Shown here one piece after another: positions 37,331 through 47,000 of a stretch of 64,000 nt of DNA (positions are counted from its first letter, which is position 1; the number at the start of each line of letters is the position of its first letter). Origin of the DNA: Monocercomonoides exilis (taxonomy: Eukaryota; Preaxostyla; Oxymonadida; Polymastigidae). A program made the translations under genes and the position numbers. The notes under the pieces were generated by a model that saw only the letters and a program-made list of their open reading frames with translations, was not told the origin of the DNA and searched no databases. Where the stretch lies: positions 437,001-501,000 of the forward strand of contig LSRY02000003.1 in assembly GCA_001643675.2 (NCBI GenBank), written 5' to 3'.

Positions 37331-38939
37331 TCACAGCGGAAACTGCCTCGCAATTTCTTCGCACAGCCTTCTCCACTTCATCTTCATCTGGCGGTTCTGT
37401 TCGTCTTTCGTTCCGTACCCTGCTTTCTCTCTCTGCGAATTCCCCCACCCCACAATGCTCATGTGATCCCCGTCCCAAACAGGCTCGTAGAAAAACTGTG
37501 TGCACCAGGCGCTCGACCGGGCAGAGACTGATCCGTCGTTGTCGCCTATTCGGATTCCCAGCTGCTCGTCTGACGGAACAACAAACGGAACTTCATCGGC
37601 TGCTTCTTCGCTCTGCCGCCCTTCTTTCTCCTCTGCTTTTGCTTCTTCTTCTTCTGAATCATTGCTTTTGTTATCCTTTGTGCTGCTTTCTTGTTCTCCA
37701 TGTTTCTTAGCAGACGTTTTGAAATCATCTTTTTCCTCTTGAAGCCTTCTGCGTGCCTCTTCTTCTTCAAATGCTTTTATTCTGTCATAATTCCGCCGTT
37801 TGACGAATCCAAGCAAGCTGCGGTCAGTTTTCGAGGAAATGGCGCGAAAAGCAACACCACAATGAGCTTCGAACTGAAATGTTCTCATGTTGTTTATCTC
37901 GCACATCTCAGGGAACAGGTCAATAACTCCGTCACACTCAATCATCAGAAAATGGATGTTGTGAATGAATTGCTGTGGTATTATATTGTATGCGTTTTTG
38001 AGTGACTCATCTTTTGTTAATGGCTTCAATGAAGAAGATGATAAAGATGAAGGTGGTGGTTCGTGTGAAATAGAGGAGGAGGAGGAGGAGGAGGAGGATG
38101 AAAATGAGGAGGCTTTTGTAATAGTTTTTGTTGTAGACTCAAGCATTGACTGACTAACCAAAGATGATGCTGTAGTATTTGATTCCTGCATTGACAAATC
38201 CGAGCGAATCTCATCTGAATTTATTGCTTTTGAGCTTTCAAATTCTGTAACAGAAGGTATTTTCAATGAATCAAATTTATTATCGCTCAATTGCCTATAC
38301 TTCGTTTTGGATGCATTTTTGCTCTTTGAATCAGAACGAAAGGTTTTCAAAACTTTGCTTAACTCGTATCTATAGCCAACTCCAATCGGAGTCTTTTCCA
38401 ACACCCACTTTGCGACTGGTGATCCATGATGAGGTGTTGAAAAAGTTGTGATAGATGCAATATGCTATTGTGAGTTGAAAGAGAGAATTTCAAATAAAAT
38501 GATGGAAAAAAAAACATACTCTATGAAAATTCTCTCCTCGAAAATTCCACAACATTCTACGAGCATCAAGCCCACCCATCGAATGGCAAAGCAAATGAAC
38601 TTTATCAGTGTGGTATTTTTTAAGAACTTTTTCCACAAAAAGTTTCAATTGCTAGAGCAAAAAATAGAAAAAAAAAGAAAAAAGCAGTTAACAATTTTAA
38701 CCGCAAATGTAAAGGTATCAAACATGAGCCCTTTTATCAAGAGATTGAGCAAATCCGACCCAAGAATTTTCAACTGAAAAACCTTGCGAACGAAGAAAAG
38801 TTCTCAAGCCTTTGAAGACATTTAGAGAGTCAAATTTATCTCTGTTATCAACATCCAATAATAACTGAAATATAATATCTAATCTCGCTATTCCATGACA
38901 TAAAATAAAAGGATAAGTTTTGGGAATTGTCTTTGACAT
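37331..38939 (-). CDS. Alpha/beta-hydrolase lipase (bacterial family I-like), 3 exons
   Basis: Exons 38939-38724, 38651-38520 and 38464-37331 join at phase 0 (introns 72 and 55 nt), giving 493 aa. An in-frame TAA directly precedes the ATG. The fold marks are in order: YPFILCHGIARLD (oxyanion strand, residues ~9-21), the nucleophile elbow CHSMGG with Ser96, a TTFSTPHHGSPVA block typical of triacylglycerol lipases, Asp426 in GDNDGSV followed by SSAW, and His450 in WDGDHMSIVGWG. This Ser-Asp-His spacing and the NDGxV / DHxxxVGW motifs match secreted bacterial-type triacylglycerol lipases, but no signal peptide is evident here. The cap region (about residues 145-260) is replaced by charged and poly-Ser sequence, and an acidic, Lys/Glu-rich insert precedes the catalytic Asp. 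Likely substrates are long-chain acylglycerols or phospholipids. Confidence 0.85.
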
Positions 38940-39589
38940 TTAAATGAAAAAATCACAAGACCACAAGTGAAAAAAAAAATTAAGATTTTTTTATGGTTAA
39001 GTAATTATTTGTTTTTCATAATATTTAAGTTCTTCGCACTCTTTTTTTCCTTCTCTTTTTTTGAAATATTTTTTTTATTAAAATAAGGAATTAAATGTTG
39101 AGAAAAACTCCTATCTGTTTTATATTTATTTATCTTATTCTTGTGACTTTCTTTAAAAGTAAATTACAACAAGCTTTCTTTTTATATTTCATGATAATTG
39201 TTCATAACACCATTTATTATTCAAATTTGGAAAACTTATTAAACAAAATAATTTATTATGAGTATTCTTAAATGGAATTCTTTTGCACAAAGTCTTCCGT
39301 TGATTGAGTATCGGAATGTAATTAAAGTTTAAACATTATTAATTATTGGTCAAAAAGGAAAAGAAATAGAACATTTATTAATATTATTTGTTTGTTAACG
39401 GAAAAATATCCGCTTTTTCGGAAAAAAAAACATCATCCAGGATAACGATTTTCGAAAAGTTGCAAATTTTATATTTTCACATTCATCGAAATTGGGTATT
39501 TTTTTCTTCAATTTTGACTATAAATCTGTCAAAGTTGACCTTAATGCAAATCATTTCACATTGGAAAATTTTCATTATCACAATTACAG
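38940..39589. other. AT-rich spacer upstream of lipase
   Basis: No gene can be supported. A 74-codon plus-strand frame at 39388-39609 lacks an obvious start context and motifs. It could contribute an upstream exon to the conserved tail frame in the adjacent inverted duplication, but no join was proven. Confidence 0.45.
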
Positions 39590-39943
39590 TTGGTGCAAAA
39601 AATACCTGAAAAAACCGATTTCACAATGACCGCAAGAGGAATAATTCTGTTAATTTTCCTCTAAAAATATATCTCATCAATACAAACTCATTTGATATAC
39701 AAAACTTTCAAAATAGCTTCATTTGTGCTCAGAAAAAAATAATTATTTAAATTTCAAAGAAATAGGATTTTGAGTTTCTCCGAAATTTCTACAATAATTT
39801 TTTTCTGAGCACAAACGAAGCTATTTAAAAAGTCTCGTTTATCAATTGAGTTTGTATTGATGAGATATATTTAGAGGAAAATTAACAGAATTATTCCTCT
39901 TGCGGTCATTGAGAAATCGATCTTGTCCGGTATTTGTTGCACA
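39590..39943. repeat. ~150-bp inverted duplication with a shared reading frame
   Basis: Two arms, about 39590-39745 and 39792-39943, are near reverse complements separated by about 46 bp. Read outward to inward, both arms encode the same 13-residue end MTARGIILLIFL plus stop, preceded by VQKIPEKTDF in the left arm (plus strand, stop 39661-39663) and VQQIPDKIDF in the right arm (minus strand, stop at 39871). Changes between the arms are mostly conservative. This could be a tail-to-tail duplicated gene end or the ends of a decayed element. Confidence 0.65.
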
Positions 39944-39970
39944 AACTGTTGTTTGAAGGTGAAATTTGAC

Positions 39971-40235
39971 ATGTGGGTGATTATTTTTGAAATCATATCT
40001 TTTTTTGTGGTGTTAATAATTAAGTCATCCAATGTTTTTGGATACTTATTTTTACAAACAAATTCAAATTTTGTGATTATTGTTCCATTATCCGATGCCT
40101 GAGACAAATGCAAGAGACAAAATATCTCTTAAATAGCATTACTCTTTTTCAGTGCACATTTTAAACGTTCGAAACAAATTTTCAAATCGAAATATCTGAT
40201 TGTCATTAAATGATTTCAAAAATAATCACCCATAT
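39971..40235. mobile_element. MITE-like element, copy 1 (265 bp)
   Basis: Terminal inverted repeats of about 26 bp: the left end reads ATGTGGGTGATTATTTTTGA and the right end is its near-perfect reverse complement (40210-40235). The interior has no transposase frame. Copies 2 and 3 have the same termini and almost the same length. I see no clear target-site duplication. A minus-strand frame at 39871-40113 crosses the left repeat and continues into the inverted duplication. Confidence 0.7.
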
Positions 40236-40350
40236 CGTAATTTTCAAACAGGTGAAATTTCGAAAGTTGGAATGAAAAATCGACGAAAATACCCTTATTC
40301 ATTTTCACCTGAAAATAAAAACAAAAGGTATTTTACAAAAAAAAATTTGA

Positions 40351-40806
40351 CATATGGCTGATCCTTTTTGAAATCGCACTTTCGTTCGAGTTTTGATCAA
40401 AATAATAATCTCAAAGGGATTTTGAAAAAATGAACAACATCGGAAAATACAAACATATGTCTAATTTTTTTTGAGAAGTTCCTTTTGTTTAATTTTCAAA
40501 TAAAGAAAAAATTTCAAATTTTCATCGATTTTTTGTTCCCACGTTTTAAACTTCTATAAAATGAAAATAAAAACATTGTTGAGGTTTTGATATCCAATTA
40601 AGGAAAGTTTAATCCGTGGGAACAGAAATTTGATCGAAATTTGAAATTTTTTCTTTATTTGAAAATTAAACAAAAGGAACTTCTCAAAAAAAATTAGACA
40701 TATGTTTGTATTTTCCGATGTTGTTCATTTTTTCAAAATCCCTTTGAGATTATTATTTTGATCAAAACTCGAATGAAAGTGCGATTTCAAAAAGGATCAG
40801 CCATGT
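40351..40806. mobile_element. 456-bp foldback (palindromic) element
   Basis: Two arms of about 200 bp (40351-40552 and 40604-40806) are close reverse complements with a ~51-bp spacer. The outer end CATATGGCTGATCCTTTTTG is related to the MITE terminus (shared CAT-TGG-TGAT plus TTTTTGAAATC). No coding capacity is seen. It would form a very long hairpin in single-stranded DNA or RNA. Confidence 0.75.
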
Positions 40807-41183
40807 GATATTTTAATCACTTTCATACACTTAGCCAGTGACCGATCTATCTCAAAAAATCTTTAATAAATAATACACAATTTTTTTATTTCGAATAAAA
40901 AGTTTTCCTACTATGATTAAATCAAAGGAGTTATTGTCATATGGTTTCTATAATTTATTCCAGCATTCATAGCATGCGCCATAAAAACAAATCACTTTGA
41001 AAACATTTCGAATGACGAATACGTTTTTCCTGGAGATATACAGAAGAATATAACTCTTTGAAAATCGGTAAATAAATAAATAAATTAATAAATAAATAAA
41101 TAAAGAGAGAGATGGAGAGAGAGAGAGAGAGAATAAATATCATTTGAGATATTTTCATGAACCTTGCGTTATTTTGTTGTTTA
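40807..41183. other. Spacer between repeat elements
   Basis: AT-rich sequence holding a short TAAA-type run (about 41065-41105) followed by a GA-rich run to about 41130. No gene is seen. Confidence 0.5.
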
Positions 41184-41447
41184 ATGTGGGTGATTATTTT
41201 CGAATCCAGATTTTTCCATTTAAAAATATCGGTTTGAAAATTCACATAGAATATTATTTCTTGAACACAAATAAGTCATTTCTTCTTTCAAAGATAATTT
41301 TTTCTTGAATAAAATCACAAACATCGTTTTTGTTTTCAACTCACTCACTTTTTTCTTTTGAATGAATAGTTCCTCAACAAAGAAATAAAACCTTTGATAA
41401 ACAAATACCCCGAAAAAAGTTATGATTTGAAAAATAATCATCCATAT
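41184..41447. mobile_element. MITE-like element, copy 2 (264 bp)
   Basis: The left terminus (ATGTGGGTGATTATTTTCGA) is matched by an inverted right terminus at 41422-41447 with a few mismatches. Near its right end it shares the internal block ACCCCGAAAAAAGTTATGAT with copy 3. It has no open frame of its own. Confidence 0.7.
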
Positions 41448-41582
41448 GTATTAATTAACAAAAAGAAACATTATTTTTTTAGAAAGTTCCCAAATTAAAA
41501 TATCCCCAAATAAATGTCCAAAACTTTGATGAAACGAGAAGAGATTTGCTTTCAACCTGAAACTGATATATCTCTGAGTATG

Positions 41583-41844
41583 ATGTGGGTTCTTATTTTT
41601 GAAATCATTTTTTTTCTGTCAAAAGATTCGGTTGAAAATTTTTTCTTGAATATCAACAAAAGAATACTGAAAAGTGAAAAGGCTTATTAAAAAACATCGA
41701 CATCTTTATTTGAGTGAAAACATTTGTTTTTAAAACAGTTGTGATGATTTTTCAATTTGAAGACATTATCTCTTCCAAAAGACAAACAACGTTTGAAAAA
41801 TCGACACCCCGAAAAAAGTTATGATTTCAAAAATAATCACACAT
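41583..41844. mobile_element. MITE-like element, copy 3 (262 bp)
   Basis: The left terminus ATGTGGGTTCTTATTTTTGA and the right terminus at 41821-41844 are inverted copies, identical over the inner TTATTTTTGAAATCAT part. It shares the block ACCCCGAAAAAAGTTATGAT before the right end with copy 2. Length and layout match the other two copies. Confidence 0.7.
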
Positions 41845-42272
41845 GTTTTAGTTGAGCATGTTTTATTTTTTCAAGAAAGGATTTTCCAGATGACCTTCCG
41901 GATGACCTTTTGAGGAAGTGTGAACAGCGATTGATAATCACTTAAAAGAATGAACTGTTTTGTTTGTACTCTCCTACAAAAAGAATCTTCGAAAATTGTG
42001 ATTGCTCCACAATCCTTTTACTGATGCAGGTAAATTACAGATTAAATTGTATTTCAAATTCACAAGAGTGTGTAATTGATTTTTTTGAAATGTGATTCAA
42101 CATATTTTTGGAATTTTTTGCACTTTTGCATTCCCGAGCAGATGCAATGAAATCAAATGCAGATCAATAATACCATATCTTCACAAGATTTGCTAATTGC
42201 CAAAATGCGCATTTGAAAAAATTTCGTTATTTCATCCGCAAACCAAAGAAGACTGGAAGGAGAGCTATAAAC

Positions 42273-42519
42273 ATGGAGTCAGCTCCAAGTGGTGGAAAGA
42301 TACGTTGAGGTTTAATTGAAGATAAATCAGATGTTCAAAATGATTTGTTCTTTGCACATGTTTTTTATTCGTTTTTTTTTTTAAAAAAAATACATTTTCA
42401 ATTTAAGAATATACAAAAGGCTGGCTACAGAAGAAGATTATCCTGAAATTTCTTTGAAAGCGAAAAGGGTTTTGAAAGATAATCACTTTAGACACGAAAT
42501 CGGCAATTTGAAACGATAA
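42273..42519 (+). CDS. Possible 39-aa two-exon small protein
   Basis: A putative start ATG at 42273 opens a 31-nt exon (MESAPSGGKI), followed by a 127-nt GTTGAG...TACAG intron (42304-42430) and an 89-nt exon ending in TAA at 42517-42519. The second exon (EDYPEISLKAKRV...) looks coding by composition. The family is not recognised. The TAA is in the same frame as the open frame of the downstream membrane-protein gene, so the two could be parts of one gene with an exon I failed to place. The minus-strand frame 42483-42716 overlaps it. Confidence 0.3.
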
Positions 42520-42716
42520 TTTTCTTTGATCGTATTTTCGTTGGGATTGATAAGTTTCTCCAGAAATTGTGAAATTGCCTTCAGAAATCGTTTTGAAGGA
42601 AATACGATAATAAAGCCATTCTCGGACACTTTGACATTTTCTGCTCTGCTGATAAGATCATTAATTTCTGTTTTTTCTTTCCGTTTTGATTTTTTCAGTG
42701 AATTTAGTTCATGCAT
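42483..42716 (-). CDS. Possible 77-aa charged protein
   Basis: An ATG at 42716 opens a lysine-rich frame (MHELNSLKKSKRKEK..., then a helix RFLKAISQFLEKL) ending at 42483. Composition is protein-like, but there is no recognised domain, and the frame is antisense to the hydrophobic plus-strand frame upstream of 42745. Only one of the two strands is likely real here. It is kept because neither can be excluded. Confidence 0.25.
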   Translation of the reverse strand: MHELNSLKKSKRKEKTEINDLISRAENVKVSENGFIIVFPSKRFLKAISQFLEKLINPNENTIKENYRFKLPISCLK

Positions 42717-42744
42717 TATAAGCAATCTATTATATATACTGATA

Positions 42745-43689
42745 ATGCTTCCTGTACTGCATTTTGACTATTTTTGGATGCATGCTTCGATGTTTGTGTT
42801 CATGTGGCCGAATTTTGTGATGGAAATTGGATTTCTTTGTGTATTGTTGATAATTGAAATGAAAGAAGTTAGATTTTGTATACGATTTTTCATAATGCTG
42901 GACATAATATCTGTTGCTGCTGTGCTTTTATTTTTGGCTCTTGTTTCACTGAAAGCAGATGGTTTGACTTGATTTCATGTGTTGTGAATTGATCTATCGA
43001 ATATTTTTCTCTCTTTTGATAAATTTTCTTTTTTTATTTATCTCAAATTCTAAATGCAACAAACAGCACACGTATACAACATCCCATCGGCTTTGATGAC
43101 TCTGAAATGGAAAAATGTCTTTTTTCTTCCAGTTTTAAGCAATTTATTTCTTTTGACCCGTTTGGCTGCTACGATGTTTGTTCGAAACAGATTGGGATAT
43201 TACATGGAGTTGAGAGATAAAATGATAATTGTTCGTCTCATTATTGGTGCAAGTGTGATTGTATTTCCTCCCCTGATTCTGGTTCCACTTAAACTTGACG
43301 TAACAATAAATATCCATTTTGGGCTTTGCCAAATTTCTGTTGGCGCACCTGCATTTATATTGGCATGCGCTTCATTTCATGATCATCATAAATGCGCACT
43401 GGATGCTGAGAGAATTGATTGGAAATGTGAAAAGAGAGCGGTGAATCTCTTCTTTGCGATTAAGAAATTTGAGTGGCTGAGAAAGCAACTTGGCCTTACG
43501 ATGCATTGCGAGAACGATCGAGTGAAGGGTTTTGCGGAGCCTGAAGAAGAAAGATGTCGTAAAACAAAAGAAGGAATTGAAAGTATTTCGATTCAAGTGT
43601 CAAATTTGTGGAGAGACATCAAATTCGAGGAAAAGCTTCAGTTGAGAAAGAATTATTATACCTCAACAAAAAGCTCAAAATCCAAATGA
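42745..43689 (+). CDS. Unknown multi-pass membrane protein, 2+ exons
   Basis: From an ATG at 42745, exons 42745-42961 and 43067-43689 join at phase 1 across a 105-nt GTTTGA...AACAG intron, giving 279 aa. At least five to six hydrophobic helices fill the first ~190 residues, followed by a cytosolic-looking charged tail rich in Lys/Glu with a Trp (VSNLWRDIKFEEKLQLRKN). A 3' splice-like site at about 42698 (TTTTTTCAG) would extend the first exon upstream and complete an earlier helix (CIISNLLYILIMLPVL), so the true start may lie further 5'. A GPCR-like layout is conceivable, but no family signature (DRY, NPxxY) is seen. Confidence 0.6.
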
Positions 43690-44062
43690 ATAAACACAAC
43701 AAACTTTAAGAAAGTGTTTTCTTCATTAATCCCCTAAAAAATGAAATTTTCACTTTTTTATTCATTCTTTTATTTATTTTTTTAAAATGTGTGTGTATGT
43801 TTGAAAGTTTTATGTATATACTTTTCTTCATTTCTTTTAAACCCAATTTTGATTAAATGAAGCTTATTTTTAACATGCAATATGTTTATTCAAAAAAGTG
43901 ATTTTTAAACGAATCTATTTCTTGCACATTTCATCAGATTCCATGAGAATGACAATTATACAAAATTTTAATTTTTGGAAAAATTCAAAATAGTATGGGC
44001 GCAAGAATTTTTAATAGGAACTTTTTTTTCTCATCCACATCCGTATCGATACACTTCCTCAC
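43690..44062. other. Spacer upstream of receptor B
   Basis: A 373-nt AT-rich gap between two co-directional genes, holding the 3' end of the membrane-protein gene and the promoter of receptor B. No further feature is seen. Confidence 0.6.
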
Positions 44063-47000
44063 ATGAAAGCCACACATAGTTTTTTTGCGTTATTGTTGCT
44101 TGTTGTTAACTGCTATAATGAAGAATCGATTGCGGAAAGGCAATATCATCAAAAATGGAACAAGGAGATGCAGGAAGGCAAGATCAGCATTGCAGATAAA
44201 AATAGAGTTTACAACATTTATTTTGGCAATTCATTGAAGAAAGTAATAAAATCAGCTGACAATCGCATTTGCTGTATTCAAACAAGTCTGAATATCATCA
44301 ACGCCTCCTTGTGTGTGACCCATCTCAGCATCATCCCTCTCGCTGATTGTCCACTCCTCACTGCCCAGCACCACTCGGCTGCCTCCATTTGCTCCTCCAC
44401 TTGCCAAGTCAGCCCAGCAGCAAAATCTCCACTTTTCCTCTCTGCCCATGCCTCTATCATCCTCTCAAACTTCTCCCTCACCACCCACCAACCTGCCATC
44501 CTCTCCTTCCCCCTCTTCTCCACCCCAAACAATCTCCTCCCACGTGCCCACTCCCCAATCCCTGCCTCCTTCTCCATCTCCCACCCCTCATTCTCCTCTT
44601 TCGTCTCCCTCATCCAGCCCTTCCTTTTTTCTCCTTCTTCCCTCTCTTCCCCTTCTCCTTCATCATCCTTATCCTCATCCTCATCATCTTCTTTTTCTTC
44701 CCCATCCTCATCCTCTTCTTTTTCTTCCCCTTCCCCTTCCCCTTCCCCTTCCCCTTCCTCTTCCCCTTCCCCTCTCCATGTCCATCACCAATCCCATCCC
44801 CACCTCCAAATCCACCTCAATCTCCATCTCTCAAACACCATCTTCTCCAACATCTCCTCATCCCAATCCCCTCTATCACTTCAATCCCTTCCCTCACACT
44901 CACTCAATTCATTCATCTCAACCACCTCTTCCTCTTCTTCCACTTCCACTTCCACCAACACCAACATCAATTCAATCCCCTCTTTCTCTCTTCACTCATT
45001 TCTCTCCATCCACTCAACCATCTTCCTCCACACCCACAACCCCATCGATGGTGCCATCCTCCCCAACCTCAACAACCCATCCACTTCTCTCTCTGCCTTC
45101 AACACTTCATTTCTCCACCAAACACGCTCTTCACAAAATGCTGCTGTTGTACATGTTGGAAATGAAACTCACAGAAAATCACCTGGAAGATTGGATTCGT
45201 TTGATCTGAACAGCCATCGCTTTGAATGGTGCGAATGGGAAAATACAACTGGAGGGCCGAATCGAGGAGGAGCGCTTTATGTGGATTGTGCAAATGCTAA
45301 TCTTGCTATCACATTGTGCTCATTCTTCAATTGTTCATGCAATTGGGATGGAGGAGCATTGTTTTGTAGATATTTATTAAATGTCAACATCGCAAAATCC
45401 AATTTCACAAGTTGTTCGGCGTTACATGGAGGAGCTGCTTACGTTGGCTGGCCGCAATCCAGTTCTGTTTGGGTATTATCAGAAAACAGAGTGGAAAGTT
45501 GTTCAATATCTGGCTGGTGTGGAACTGGTTGGGAAATAGTGCTTGACGAAATGCCATCAGATGCAAAATTCTTGTTCAAAAATTGTGCCTGTGTTGCAAA
45601 TACTGGAGGTGATGCTGCTGGAGCAGTCACATTCAATTGGCTTCCACCACAAAAACCAAATCAGTGCTTGCTCCAAGAGTGCCAGTTCATCAACAACAAA
45701 GTCGAAAATCCAACTTCCTATGGTGGTGCTGGGCTGTGTTGCACAAGAACATATGATTGGATGAATGGAGTCAAATTCATCACATTCTGTTTCTTCGATG
45801 GCAACACAGCAACTAATGGCAGAGGAAACGATGTGTTCTTCAATGGAAGCAGCATCACCCAATCTCCATTCGAAAATTGTGGATCAACAACCCCATCAAA
45901 TAGAGTGTGGAACGCAGGAACTGCTGATAGCGATGTGTACAATGGCTGGCTTCCTCTCATGACAACATTCAAAATCGTGTCAAATAATGGGACAAACACC
46001 GATCTCTGTGGAATCACACAACTTAGACCATGCAAAACAATTGAGTTCGCTCTTGTTTGCATGACAGATTCCCAAGACGCCTCTCTCACCCTCCTCAGCT
46101 CAACATTTGTTCCTCTTCAAACACTCACCTTCATCGCTTCAAACATAAAAATCACAGGAAATGGAACAGAAGCCACCATTATCGCCTCCAGTGGTATTCC
46201 TCAACCAGCTTCTTCTTCTTCTTCTTCATTTTCATCAATATCAACATCTTCCTCACCAGATCCATCTGCCTCGTCTGCCCTCTTCCAACAGACCCAGGGC
46301 ACTCTCACAGTCTCTGCCCTCGCCATCGCCCACAACTCCACAAACACCATCACCCCCATCCTCTTCCACCTCTCCGATAACTCCCCTTCCCTCAACCTCA
46401 ACACAACCACCATCACCGGAACAACCTCCAATTCAATCACCACACCCCTCTTCTTCCTCACTGCTGGCTCCCTCGCCCTCAACCACACAGCAATCACCAG
46501 TCTCCCCCTCAACAGCCAAAGCATCTTCCACCTCACCTCCCTCACAAATCCCCTCACCCTCAACTCCTCCAACATCACCGATATCACCTCCACTGCCACC
46601 CCCGCCAGCTGTGTCCTCTCCTCTGCCACCTCCCCTGCCCTCTCCCTCTCCCTCACCAACTGCACCATCACCAATATCAACTCATCACAGCTGAGCCAAC
46701 AGACTGCCACCAATGGCGGGTGCATCTCATTCGCCTCATCTGCCTCTGCCAACTCGTTTTCTGTGAGCAACACCATCTTCTCCAGCTGCTGTGTGAGCGA
46801 GGATACAAGTTCTGGAGGAAGAGGCGGTGCTCTCATGATCGAGTACAAGGATGATTCAGAAGTGTCATCCACAACCTTTTCCGTCACCAATATCGTGTTT
46901 TCAGCCAACAAAGCGAGTGTCGGAAGAGATATGTATTTTGTGTGTGGATCATTTGTCGTTTCTGTGAAAGAGCCCTTGTTCGCCTTCATGACAAGCATCT

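Noticed and set aside
42526-42744. Upstream extension of the membrane protein in the same frame
   Set aside because: It has no ATG and is preceded by an in-frame TAA at 42517-42519; only the part after a possible acceptor near 42698 is plausible.
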